Source: Cynocephalus volans (Eukaryota > Chordata > Mammalia > Dermoptera > Cynocephalidae). From it: a stretch of 64,000 nucleotides of DNA. The DNA lies in NCBI RefSeq assembly GCF_027409185.1, contig NC_084478.1, forward strand, positions 83,187,624 to 83,251,623. Direction: 5' to 3'. Under the pieces are notes generated by a model that saw only the letters and a list, made by a program, of their open reading frames with translations, was not told the DNA's origin and searched no databases. Of the stretch, positions 33,165-44,351 are shown piece after piece (position 1 is the stretch's first letter; every line of letters starts with the position of its first letter). Both the position numbers and the translations under genes were made by a program.

Positions 33165-34634
33165 TATCACAGTCAAGGTGGCAGAAAAGACAGTCCTCAG
33201 CATCACTCTCTCCCATAAATCAACCAAGTTACAACTACTAAAAAGCAACAACAGCCAAGCTGGGGCCTCTAGAGCTCAGGGAAAGAGGAGGAGAGACCTA
33301 CAGAGTTCCAACCATTTCATGCCGCAGCCACTTCCAGGCTGGAGCTGCTGAGCACATTGAGTAGGAGCTGGCAAAAAGCTGTAGCTGTGCCTTTTGGATG
33401 AAGTTGCATGGAGATGGCAGGGGAGAAGAGGGCATTGGTGGCCCCTAGGCCAGTAGTACCACCAACAGGGTTCCCATGGACCCACATAGGAGTGAGGAGT
33501 CACAGCAACTGAAAAAAGGAGCCACTCAGAGGCTGGTGAGTCACCACAAGGGACCACAGCATGGCCTGTCCCATGGGAAGTGTTTGGAGCATGGGCAGTG
33601 GGGGAGAACGGCCCACCAGGGAACACTGGGACACAGCAAGGACAGCGGATCTGCCCCCCAGTCAGCACAGGACCACTCAGAGGAGACTGCTCAGGAATAT
33701 AGAATTGCATGGGGTACAGTTTGATGAAATGACTCAGGCCCAGACCAGTGTTTCTATACAACCCAGGTGCACCAGATTTCACCAGATCCAGAAATACCTA
33801 TAAAGTCAACCATTAAAATCTGAGCTGCACAAAAAGCCTTCCCTAGGGAATCAGCAGCAAAGCAGCAATTTAGCTCAACCACACAGCACAAGTACTGGTT
33901 CCCACAGGAAGTTCCCCCATTTTAGAAATACACAAAGGAAAAGAAATTAGTTCCAGTGCAGAGTTTAAGTGGTGGGAACAGCAAATAATGCAACACAGAA
34001 CTGAAGGAAAAACAAAGTACTCACAACCAGAGACAAAGTTTGATATTAACTAGTAAAGGTCTCATTTCACCAAAGAACACCTATAACACCTAGAAGGACT
34101 AGAAGTCCCCTGAGCGACCAAGCCAGGAAGGGGGGAGGGCTGGGGACCTGAGCCATGCCCCCCAACAGCTGCAACCAGTCCCGACGATGCAGGCCTTGAC
34201 CACACCCCCCAGCAAGTGCAGCCACCCCAGTGACAACCACTGAGCTGCCACAGGAAATGCCCTAGGCTCTCCCAAGCCAGGGCAGTGGGGGGCTGAGGGA
34301 CTTGTCCATGCCCCCACCCCCCGCACGAGCAACCAGCCCAGTGATGACCAGCAAGCTTCAGCAAGAAGGACCTGGGTTCCTGAGCTGGGGTGGTGGGGGG
34401 TGAGTGCTATTGCCACACCCCTCTGACATCTGCACCGAGCCCAGCAATAACCAGGCTGGAAGCCCACTGGTCTCCTCTGTGGGAATGTGGGGGATGCCAC
34501 AGGCCTCAGTCCTGCACCTCCTCCTTCTTCCATCCCATTTCCTTCTCTTTTCCCCTCTCCCTTTCCCTCCCAATTGTTCTACAACATCATCATAGAATGT
34601 AAAGAAAATAATAATAAAATTTAAAAAAAAAAAA
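33165..34634 (+). mobile_element. Composite L1-derived retroelement with VNTR and A-tail
   Basis: Begins with an L1-promoter-like start ('caaggtggcagaaaagacag') and about 900 bp of 5' UTR-like sequence. Three or four imperfect GC-rich repeats of roughly 110-150 bp follow (34,090-34,470), then a C/T-rich stretch and an A-tail with AATAATAATAAAATTT. ORF1 and ORF2 are absent. It interrupts the ERV leader. The long frames on both strands inside it are by-products of GC-rich repeat sequence. Confidence 0.6.
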
Positions 34635-34639
34635 TATAT

Positions 34640-35368
34640 ATATATATACACATTATTACCAAGTTTCAGCTGGGATGAGCGGTAAGTATTACTAAAAGTA
34701 TTGAACTTTTTGAATAGAATATTTTTTCCTTTTCCTTTTAAATCAAAGGTACCTATCAAGTAATTCAAAACCAAAACCAATAAGCCTTTTATGACTTGAC
34801 CATGGGTGTGAGGGATGTCCCCAAAGAGAGTACAAAAGATGCAGTTCTCCCAAGATCCAGAACTATTCCCAAAGACAGCCAAAAGAAAGAAAGTCTTAGA
34901 TAACCTCCCTGACAGGTGGCAATAGTCAGTAGGATGCTCTTGGGGCCCCTACACTAAAAGTTGGCCTCTTGTACGCACAAGAACCCACAACTTGCATGTC
35001 CTGGCAGGCAGAAAGCCACGCCAAGCTCCCAGGACACAAAATGCGACAGTAGGAAAGTAATAGATGCTCCTGGGTGGGAAAAGGATCAATAACCAATGGG
35101 TACCCCAAAACCAAATTCAACCAGAGTCATAATCCAAAGACCTAATTATTACAAATATTTTTCTCCTGCTAATTTGAATTCAGAAAGGAAGGGACAAAGA
35201 GAAGTTTTTACTTTCTCTCTCAACCAGGCACAACAAACAGAGATCTGGGAGAGCTGACTGGGTAAGAGCTCCTACTTTTCACTGGTTTTGTCAATTTTCC
35301 TAGAATCTCATCTGCAGCCACCAGAGCAAGTGGAGTAACCCAGCCATCTCTTTATGGTCACCAGAAAC
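34640..35368 (-). mobile_element. 5' leader of a minus-strand ERV
   Basis: On the minus strand this follows an LTR end directly. It starts TTTCTGGTGACC, a possible primer-binding site. With the composite element removed it leads into the gag start at 33,025 after roughly 870 bp. Confidence 0.5.
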
Positions 35369-35868
35369 TGTAGGGGAAGAAAGAGATCTTTTCCTTCTAC
35401 CCATCTGAGGTTCATTGGCTGGAGCCCCTGTAACAAAAGACTGTTGAACAAAAGAAAAGCATACACATTTATTTAATATGAGTTTTACTTGACACAGGAA
35501 TCTTCACAAGGAAATGAAGACCTGAAGAAGCAGTTAAACCTGAATGTTTTTATGCTAGGTTTGATGAAGAGTGGAGCGTCACAGAGAAATGGGATAGAAC
35601 AGAGAAGAAGTATAAGCTTACTGTAGTAAACTGGAGGAAACAGCATGGTCTGTTCAGATTCCTCTCCGTGTTCCTTCACCTTCAGAGATAAGGGTGCTCA
35701 GTTCCTCCTTGTATAGGGAGGGCGCCTCTCACATAGGGCGCTTATGACCTGCTTCAGGGAAACGTCAAAAAGTCCCTTTTGCACATGTTGTTTCTCAAAT
35801 CCTTCAGCTTAGAATATTCAATATGCCAAGGTGCTATATTTTGGGGCAGTATGTCCTGAACTCAATCA
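35369..35868 (-). mobile_element. LTR family B, reverse orientation
   Basis: The reverse complement aligns with 744-1,303: starts TGATTGAGTTCAGG, includes 'catattaaataaatgtgtatgcttttct', and ends CCCCTACA. Position relative to leader and gag suggests a 5' LTR. It differs from the family A LTR at the far end. Confidence 0.7.
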
Positions 35869-35884
35869 CCTTTTTACTCTGTTG

Positions 35885-36804
35885 ATATTATCTTTTGATG
35901 CACATATTTTTTTTTTATTTTCATGAGTCCAATTTGTCTTTTTTTTTTTTTTTGCCTGTGCCTTTGGTGTCATACCCAAGAAATTATTGCCAAATTCAAT
36001 GTCATGAAGCTTTCGCCCTATGATTTTTTTCTACAAGTTTTATAGTTTTAGATCATACATTTAGGTCTTTTTTTCCATTTTGAATTGATATTTGTATTTG
36101 GTATTATGTAAGGGTCCCACTTCATTCTTTTCCATGTGGATGTTCAGTTGTCCTGGCACCATTTGTTGAAAAGATTTTCTTTCCTCACTGAATGGTTTTG
36201 GTGCCCTTGTCAAAAATCATCTGACTGTATATGAGCAGGCTAATTTCTGGGCTCTCTATTCTATTCCGTTTGTCTGCATGTCTGTCTTTATGCCGGTACC
36301 ACAATGTTTTGATTACTGTAGTTTTGTAGTCAGTTTTGAAATCAGGAAGTGTGATTTCTCCAGCTTTGTTCTTCTTTTATGAGATTGTTTTGGCTATTCC
36401 AGGTTTCTTGAGATTTCATATGAATTTTAGAATGGGTTTTTCTATTTCTGCAAAAAATGTTTTTGGAATTTTGATAGGGATTGCATTGCATCTGTAGATT
36501 GCTTTGGGTAGTATTGACATCTTAACAATATTAAGTCTTCCAACCTATGAACACAGGATGTGTTTCCATTTATTTATGTTTTCTTTAATTTCTTTAAACA
36601 ATGTTTTGTAGTTTTTATTGTACAAGTCTTTTACCTTCTTAGTTAATTCTTAAGTATTTTATTCTTTTTGATACTATTATAAATGGAATTGTTTTCTTAA
36701 TTTCCTTTTCAGAATGTTCTTTGTTAGTGTATAGACATGCAATTGATTTTAGTGTTAACTTCATATCCTGCTTCTTTGCTGAATTCATTTATTAGGTCTA
36801 ACAA

Positions 36805-36838
<34 letters not shown>

Positions 36839-39025
36839 GGATCTTTAGGATTTTCTGCGTATAAGATTAGGTAGTCTGAAAACAGAGATAATTTTACTAC
36901 TTCCTTTCTGATTTGGATGCCTTTTTGATTCCTGATCTTAGAAAAAAAGATTTTAATCTTTCACCATTGAGTATGATGTTCACCATGGGTTTTTTCATAC
37001 ATTGCTTTTATTATGTTGAGGTAGTTTCCTAGTTTCCTGAGCATTTTTGTCATAAAAGGATATTGAATTTTTAAATGCTTTTTCTACACCAGTCGAGATG
37101 ATCATATAGGTTTTTCCCTTCATTTTGTTTAGGTGTTATATTTCATGGATCTATTTTCATATGTTGAATCATCCTTGCATTCCCAGAATAAATCCCACTT
37201 GGTCATGGTGTATAATACTTTTGAAATGCTGCTGAAGTTGGTTTGCTAGTATTTTGCTGAGGATTTTTGCATCAATGTTCACAAGAGATTGATCTGTAGT
37301 TTTCTTTTCTTGTGATGTCTTTGTCTGGCTTTGGTATCAGGGTAATGCTGGCTAGACTAAGGAATTGTTCCCTCCTCTTCAATTTTTTAGAAAATTTTGA
37401 AAAGAATTGGTATTAGTTCTTCTTTAAATGTTTGGTTGAATTCACCAGTGAAGCCATCAGGTTAAGGGCTTTTGTTTGTTGTGAGATTTTTGATTACTGA
37501 TTCAATTTCCTTACTAGTAATATGTCTGTTCAGATATTCTATTTCTTCATAATTTAGAGTTAATAGATTTTGTGTTTCTAGGAATTTGTCAGTTTCATTC
37601 AGGTTATCCAATTTACTGATGTACAATTGTCCATAGTTCTCTCTTATACTCCTCTTTATTTCTGTAGAATCAGCGATAGGGTTCCCATTTTCATTTCTGA
37701 TTTTAGTTATTTGAGTCTTTTTTTTTTTTTTTTTTCTTTATCTAGCTAAAGGTTTGTCAATTTTGTTGATATTTTGAAAGAACCAACTTTTGGTTTATTT
37801 TTTCTACTGTTTTTCTATTCTATATTTCATTCATCTCTGCTCTAATCTTTATTATTTCCCTTGTCTTGTTAGCTTTGGGTTTAGTTTACTCTTCGTTTTC
37901 TAGTTTTTTAAGTTGTAGAATTAGGTTGTGAATTTGAGTTCTTTCTTGTTTTTAATGTGTTTATAGCTATAAATTTCACCCTTAGCACTGCTTTCACTGC
38001 ATCCTATAAGTTTTAATATGCTGTGTTTTCATTTTTATTTGTCTCAAGTATTTTCTAATTTCCCTTCTGATTTCTTCTTTGATCCATTGGTAGTTTAAGA
38101 GTGTGTTTAATCTTCACAACTTTGTGAGTTTTCCAGTTTTACTTCTGCTATTTATTTCTAACTTCATGCCATTGTGGTCAGAGAAGATACCTTTTATGAT
38201 CTCTATCTTTTTAAATCTATCAAGCCTTAATTTGTGGCCTAACATATGGTCTATCCTGGAAATGTCCCATGTGCACTTGAGAAGAATGTGTATGCTGCTG
38301 TTGTTGGGTAGAGTGGTCTGTATATATCTGTTAAATCTAATTGGCTTTATTGTGTTGAGTCCTCTATTTCCTTACTTCTTCTGTCTGCTTGTTCTATACA
38401 TTATTAAGAGTGGGAATTTGAAGTCTCCAACTATTAATTGTAGAACCGTACATTTCTCTCTTGAATCCTGACAGTTTTTGCTTCATATATTTGATGGTCT
38501 GTCATTAGGTGTGTGAACATTTATGATTGTTATATCTTAATACTGTATTGAACATTTTATTGATATACAATGCCCTGCTTTGTCGTTTGTAAGGTTTTTT
38601 GATTTAAAGTCTATTTTGTCTGATATTAATATAGCTGTCCCTGCTGTCTTTTAGTTATTATTTGCATGGAATATCTTTTTCCATCCTTTTACTTTCTATT
38701 TGTGTATTTGGATCTAAAATGAGTCTCTTTTGACAGCATATAGTTGGATAAAGTTTTCTTTTATCCATTTCGCCAATCTTTCTTTTCATTGGAGAGTTTA
38801 ATTCATGTATATTTAAAGTAATTACTGATAAGAAGGGACCAACTTCTGCCACTTTGATATTTGTTTTCTATATGTGTTACAGCTTTTTTTTGTCTCTTAC
38901 TTCCTTCATTACTGTCTTCTTTTGTGTTTAGTTGATGTTTTTGTAGGGAAATGTTCAATTTCCTTTCTCATTTCCTTTTGTTTATTCTACAGCTATTTTC
39001 TTTGTGGTTACCATAGGGATTACTT
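35885..39025 (-). mobile_element. L1 ORF2 fragment (endonuclease and RT)
   Basis: On the minus strand the endonuclease start is visible at 38,658-38,852 ('SVITLNIHELNSPMKRK' type). RT-region sequence extends to about 36,500, and post-RT sequence reaches 35,900. Stops and frameshifts are frequent. ORF1 and both UTRs are absent. A (TG)n tract lies at 36,811-36,836. Confidence 0.8.
36811..36836. repeat. (TG)n microsatellite
   Basis: About 13 TG units within the L1. Confidence 0.9.
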
Positions 39026-39316
39026 TTAACATCTGTCTTAGTCAGTTTTCTACCACTTATAACAGAATATCTACAAGTGGGTAATTTATAAAGAATGAGA
39101 ATTTATTTCTTACAGTTTTGGAAGCTAGGAAATCCAAGGTCTAGGGGGCACATCTTCTTGGTGGGGACTGTTTGCAGAGATCCAAGATCATGCAGTGTAT
39201 CACATGGTGAGAGTGCAAGAGCATGTTCATATATTCTCCTTATTAAGCCAGCAGTCTAACACCATTAATCTATCAACCTATTAATCCATGAGTGGATTAA
39301 TTAGTCCAATCATCTC

Positions 39317-39726
39317 TGATAGAGTTTGGGTGTGCTGTCCTCCCAAAGCTCATTTCAAAATCTGATCCCCAACTTGGCAGTGTTGGGAGCAGTTTGGGTC
39401 ATGGGGGACAGATACCTCATGAATAGATTAATGCTCTCCCTGGGGGTGGTGGGGAGTGGGTGAGTTCCAATGATTTCTCATGAGTTCCCATGAGAGCTGG
39501 TTGTTTAAAGGGCCCTGTTGCCTCCCCCTCCCTCTCTTGCTACCTTCTCCATGTGATCTGCTTGTACCCGTGGGCTGCTCTGCCACTTTCTGCCATGAGT
39601 CGAAGCAGCCTAAGGACCACACCAGATGCAGCTGTCCTAGAATTGTGAGCCAAATAAACCTCTTTTCTTTATAAATTACCCAGTTTCAGGTATTCTACTA
39701 TAGCAACACAAAAACAAACTAATACA
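39317..39726 (+). mobile_element. MaLR 5' LTR
   Basis: A 410-bp LTR from TGATAGAGTTTGGG to CTAATACA, followed after a few bases by TTGGTACTGAGGAGTGGGG, the conserved MaLR interior start. Confidence 0.85.
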
Positions 39727-40071
39727 GAAAATTGGTACTGAGGAGTGGGGTGTTGCTATACAGATACCTGAAAAATGTGCAAATGACTTTGGAACTGGGT
39801 GTTGGGCAAAGGTTGGAGGAGTTTGGAGGACTCAAAAGAAGACAAAAAGACAAGGGAAAGTTTAGAACTTCTTAGAGATTGGTTAAATGGCTTTGACCAG
39901 AATGTTGACAGAAATATAGATAGTAAGGGCCATTCTGAGAAGCTCTCAGATCTAAATGAGAAAGGACTTATTGGAAACTGAGGCAAAGATCACCCTTGCT
40001 ATAAACTGGCAAGGAACTTGGCTGTATTGTGTCCATGCCCTAGGACTTTGTGGGAGGTGGGACTTTAGAGT

Positions 40072-40422
40072 TTGGAACCAGAATATTTGGCAGAAGAAAT
40101 TTCTAAGCAGCAAAGCATTAAAACAGCTGCATGGCAACTTGCAACAGCCTATGCTCAGTTATGGAAGCAAAGACATGACATAAAGCCAGAATTTATCATT
40201 AAACGGGAAGCAGAGCACAAAGATTTGGAAAATTTGCAGCTTGGCCATATGGTAGAGAATGAGAGAGCACTTTCAGGAGAAAAATGCAAGGGTGCGGCAG
40301 ACAGACTGGTTGCTAAAGATATTAGCATGGCTATGAGTCAGCCAGATGCTAATAGCCAAGACAATGAGAGAAAGGCCCTGAAGGCATTTCAAAAGTCTTC
40401 CAGGCCTCCCCTCCCATCATAG
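40072..40422 (+). pseudogene. MaLR gag-like frame
   Basis: A 116-codon open frame in the MaLR interior, rich in Glu, Lys and Gln and mainly helical by composition (residues about 10-60). MaLR interiors carry a degenerate gag-related frame at this place; I see no zinc knuckle or protease. Not expected to be functional. Confidence 0.5.
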
Positions 40423-40663
40423 GCCCAGAGGCCTAGGGGGACAGAATTGTTCTGGGGAAGAGACCAGGGGCTCTAGCTCCATTGTTCTAACCACCTAGGG
40501 ATGCTGCTCCCTGCATCCTGACACTTTGGCTAGAACAGCCTTGCCTCAAGTGGCCCCCAACTGTGGTTCTTGCCACAGTTCTGGAGCGCACAAGCTGGAA
40601 ACTTTGGCAGTGTCCACATGGTTTTAAGTTTGCAGGCCAGCAGAACACAAGAACAGCAGAGGC

Positions 40664-41185
40664 ATGTCAGTCTCCACCCAAATTTCAGAGGATGTATGGA
40701 AGGGCCTGGGGCCTAGGCAGAGACCTGCTGCAGGGGTGAAGTCACCACAGAGGGCATCTCCTGGAGCAATACCCAGCAGAAATGTGCAGTTGGAGCCCCC
40801 ATACAGAGCCCCTACCAGGGCAATGTCTAGTAGAGCCATGAAAGTGGGGCCACCATCAGGACCCCAGAATTGTAGGGCCACTGGCAATGTGCAGTGTCCT
40901 CCTGGAAAAGCTGTAGGCACCAGTGAAGCCCATGGGGCTGCACCCAGCAGAACCATGGGGGCAGGGCTGCCTGATGTTTTGGGGGCTCAAATTCCCCACT
41001 GTGCCCAGGATGCAGGATTTGGAATCAAAGGAGATTATTTTGGAGCTTTAGGGTTTAATATCTGCCTTGCTGGATTTCGGGCTTGTTTGGGGCCTGTTTC
41101 TCCTTTCTTCTGGCCTATTTCTCCTTTTTGGAATGGGAATGTGTACCCAGTGTTTGTTCCACCATTGTGTCTTGATAGTAGATAA
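40664..41185 (+). pseudogene. Open frame in the MaLR interior, not recognised
   Basis: The longest open frame of the window (173 codons), Pro/Gly/Ala-rich over the first 110 residues and hydrophobic/Phe-rich over the last 40. Overlapping frames exist on the other strand. It has no motif and most likely reflects GC-rich repeat sequence of the MaLR interior. Confidence 0.3.
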
Positions 41186-41296
41186 ATTTGTTTTTGATTT
41201 TTACAGGTTCACAGCTGGAAGGAGTTTTGCCTTTGGTCTCAGACGAGGGTTTGGACTTTTAAGTTGGTGGTAGAACAAACTAAGACTTTTGGGACT

Positions 41297-41762
41297 TGTA
41301 ACGTGGGAGCCCCAAATCTGAGAGGGCACTCACATAATGTTTACCTATTCCAAAGAAATCACCCAGAAGTCCAACGGGTAGAAACATTGGTTTATTAGAC
41401 TTATGAGAGATACTCATGGCAGCAGTCAGTCAGAAATCCGTGCCACCACAGAGTACATAAAACAGTTATATACGGAACAGATCAGAATAGGGGTGTAAAT
41501 GATTTTCAGGCTTATATGCAGACCCTCACCCAGCTCACGTAACTCAGAGCATGGTGGAGATCTGGCAGGGTAGATAAGTTAATCTACCTGCTACTTTAGT
41601 GGCACCAGGGGTCCCTTCTCCCTCCAGCATTCTGTTTGTCTTAAATGGGACGTGCCTTTCCTTGGGTAACTGCCTTGGTCCTGGGTAACCTTCCAGGGGG
41701 AAGGGGAACTCTAATATGCATAAGGAGGGGGGAATAGGGCTGTGTCTAGCATTTACTGTACA
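41297..41762 (-). mobile_element. Solo LTR nested in the MaLR interior
   Basis: A 466-bp insertion TGTAACG...TGTACA, absent from the homologous MaLR interior near 4,600. Flanks GGACT and TGACT. A minus-strand AATAAA lies near 41,391. Confidence 0.75.
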
Positions 41763-41985
41763 TGACTGTATTTTGTATATGAGAGAAACATGAGTTACGG
41801 AGGGCCAGGGGTGGAATGATGCAATTTGGGTATGTTGTCCCCTCAAAGCTCATGTCAAAATCTGATCCCTAATGTGGCAGTTTTGGGAGCTGTTTTCATC
41901 ATGGGGGACAGATCCCTCATGAGCAGATTAATACCCTCCCTTAGGGGGAGGGGTAGTGAGTGAGTTCTTGCTCTATTAGGTCCTG

Positions 41986-42316
41986 TGATTTGTAGTATTG
42001 ACAAATCTGAATAATGAGCAGAGTGGCTCTCACTGTCCCCAATGTGACCAGTGTTGTATGTCTCCCTGTGGTATGCATGTGGCATGCTAAAGTGATCCAC
42101 CAATGGATGTGTAGTTAACACTGGTGAGGACAGGAACTTCTCAGGCAAGGAAGAGGTACAGCACAGATTAGGGGTTAAAGTCAGAGGTCTTCCATTGTCA
42201 AAAATAGTGGATTTGATTGTACCCTGTTATTGCCCAGGGGCAATTAGCTCCATCTCCTGGTGTCAGAAACAGATCCAGGTGCTCTACTAATAACACAGTG
42301 CCTTAGAGGAGCAAAG
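41986..42316 (-). repeat. ERVL-derived segment, inverted copy of 55,612-55,940
   Basis: The reverse complement aligns closely over about 325 bp with the sequence next to the solo LTR at 55,201-55,611. It runs up to exactly the same LTR junction, including the CAAAG target-site bases at 42,312-42,316. Confidence 0.85.
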
Positions 42317-42716
42317 TGACAGAGTTTGGGTATGTTGTTGAAATAGCTTATTTCAAAATCTGATCCCCAATGTGGCAGTGTTGAGAGCTGTTTGGAACAT
42401 AGGGGATGGATCCCTCATGAATGTATTAATGCTATCCCTGGGGGAGGGGGACAGTGAGTGAGTTATCACTCTATTAGTTCCCTCAAGAGCTGGTTGTTTA
42501 AAGGACCTTGGCACCTCCCCTCTCTCTCTCTTGCTTCCTCTTGCATGTCATTTTGTACCTGTGGGCTGCCCTGCCACTTTCTGCCATGAGTAGAAGTAGC
42601 CTGAGGCCTGCACCAGATGTGGCTGTCCCAGAATCGTGAGCCAAATAAACCTCTTTTCTTTATAAATTACCCATCTCAGGAGTTCTGCTATAGCAAAACA
42701 AAAACAGATTAATACA
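42317..42716 (+). mobile_element. MaLR 3' LTR, apparently chimeric
   Basis: The first ~100 bp share the variants 'tatgttgttgaaatagct' and 'gttgagagctgtttgg' with 55,201-55,611 (reverse). The second half ('gtgggctgccctgccactttctgcc') instead resembles the 5' LTR at 39,317. Confidence 0.7.
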
Positions 42717-42839
42717 ACCTCTTAAAAGCCCCACCTTTCAAATACTATAGTCAGATTTCCCACCTTCCTAATACTGTTACAGTGGGGATTAACTTTCAAT
42801 GTGAATTTTGGGGAGACATTCAAACCATAGCAATTTTCT

Positions 42840-43026
42840 TTTTCTTTTTTTTTTTTATTATTATTATTATTTTTTAAATTATTTTATTTTATTTTATTTT
42901 TTGTCGTTTTTTCATGACTGGCACTCAGCCAGTGAGTGCACCGCTCATTCCTATATAGGATCCGAACCCGCGGCGTCGCTGCGCTCCCAGCGCAGCACTC
43001 TACCGAGAGCGCCACGGGCTCGGCCC
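42840..43026 (-). mobile_element. tRNA-derived SINE, variant type
   Basis: Minus-strand SINE with A box GTGGCGCTCTCGG, a palindromic CTGCGCTGGGAGCGCAG arm, B box GGTTCGGATCC, a shortened second unit and a long A/T tail. Perfect 18-bp target duplication AAACCATAGCAATTTTCT at 42,822-42,839 and 43,027-43,044. Confidence 0.9.
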
Positions 43027-43804
43027 AAACCATAGCAATTTTCTAAAGTTATAGCACTCTAATTCGAATTTATAACAGCTTAACTTCAATAACATACAAA
43101 AACTATTTTTTTATCAGCTTCACACCCACTTCTTTCAGTTGTTGATGTAAAACATTACATGTTTATACATTGTATGCCTACAAATTTAAACTAATAATTA
43201 TTTTAAATGCACTAGTCTCTTTACTTATGTAGAAAACAAAATGTTGGGTTACAATAATACTAGCTTTTAGATTGATAATTGTTTTCTTAAATTTATTAGT
43301 GTCTTAAGTCATGTAGAAAACAAAAAGTAGAATTAGAAATCACTGTTACAATGATACTAGCTTTTATAATTGCCGATGTATTTACCTTATTGAGATCTTT
43401 ATTTGTTTGTACAGTTTCAAATTACTGTCTAGTATTCTTTCATTTCACCTCCATGACTCCCTTGAGCATTTTTTGCAGGATAATTCTAGTGGTAACAAAT
43501 TCCCTCAGCTTTTGTTTATCTAGAAATGTCTTAATTTCTCCCTCACTTTTGAAGGACGGCTTAGTGGATAAAGGATTCTTGGTTGACAGTTTTTATCTTT
43601 TAGCACTTTGAGTATATTGGTCCACTGCCTTCTAGCCTTCAGCTTTCTGGTAAGAAATGCCCTGGTGATCTTATTGATGATCCTTTCCATGAAATAAATT
43701 GCTTTGCTCTTGCAGCTGTTAAAATTGTCTCTTTGTCTTTGTCTTTTGAATGTTTGATTATAATGTGTCTCAGTGTAGGTCTCTTTGAAGTTCTTACTTG
43801 AAGT

Positions 43805-44035
43805 TTAAGCTTCTTGGATGTTTATATTCATGTCTTCAAGAAAACTTGAGAAGTTTTCAACAATTATTTCTTCAAATATTTTCTCTGCTCCTTTCTCACT
43901 CTCTTCTCCTTCTGAGACTCCCACAGTGCATATTTTGATCTGCTTGATGGTGTCCCATAGGTCCCTTAGGTGCTCGGTGAAAACAGTTTTCTTCAATCTT
44001 TTTTCTTTACGTTCCTCAGACTTGATAATTTCCAT
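43805..44035 (-). pseudogene. L1 ORF1 fragment
   Basis: A 76-codon frame with an L1 ORF1p-like junction of coiled coil and RRM: Glu-rich '...GEESEKGAEKIFEEIIVENF...', ending 'MNINIQEA'. The opposite-strand frame of the same size is a shadow. Confidence 0.7.
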
Positions 44036-44225
44036 TGTCCTACTTCAAGTTTGCTGATTCTTTCTTTTGCCTCTCAGATCTGCTTTTGAATTCCTCTTCT
44101 AAATTTTTCATTTCAATTATTGTGCATTTCAGCTCACAAATTCTTTTTGGATTCTTTTTAGGTTTTCTGTCTATTGTTACTCCATTGTTCAACATATTGT
44201 TCATTCATTGTTTTCTTGACTTTCT

Positions 44226-44351
44226 TTTCTGCTTCTCTCTCTCTCTCTCTTTTTTTTTTTTTTTGGTGGCTGGCCAGTATGGGGATCCAAACCTTTGAAC
44301 GTGGTGTTACTGGCACCACACTCCAACCAACTGAGCTAACCAGCTGGCCCC
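44226..44351 (-). mobile_element. Monomeric tRNA-Ile SINE (CYN-type)
   Basis: The reverse complement gives GGTTAGCTCAGTTGGTTGG (A box), then GTTTGGATCCCC (B box) and a (GA)n/A-rich tail. Flanked by TGTTTTCTTGACTTTCT at 44,209-44,225 and 44,352-44,368. A single tRNA unit, closest to the tRNA gene form. Confidence 0.85.

Larger units (their letters stand above)
39317..42716 (+). mobile_element. Near-complete MaLR retrotransposon with rearranged 3' LTR
   Basis: 5' LTR 39,317-39,726, interior 39,727-41,816 (with an LTR nested at 41,297-41,762), a truncated LTR start at 41,817-41,985, a foreign 330-bp segment, then an LTR ending at 42,716. Flanks ATCTC (39,312-39,316) and ACCTC (42,717-42,721) look like a diverged 5-bp duplication. 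All parts between therefore belong to one inserted unit. Confidence 0.75.
39034..42830 (-). mobile_element. Older MaLR LTR split by a younger MaLR
   Basis: The first part (39,034-39,316) starts 'tgtcttagtcagttttctacc' and the remainder resumes at 42,717-42,830 ('acctcttaaaagccccacctttc...attcaaaccatagca'). Together they form one minus-strand MLT/MST-type LTR. The interruption is the 3.4-kb MaLR at 39,317-42,716. Confidence 0.75.

Noticed and set aside
33276-33782. 168-codon minus-strand frame
   Set aside because: Antisense to the L1 5' UTR-like part of the composite element and without a recognisable domain.
34099-34882. Two long minus-strand frames (144 and 174 codons)
   Set aside because: Products of the GC-rich VNTR of the composite element; the second runs through its A-tail into ERV leader sequence.
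40664-41185. 173-codon frame as a candidate novel protein
   Set aside because: Lies in the MaLR interior, has biased Pro/Gly/Ala composition, overlaps an antisense frame and shows no motif.
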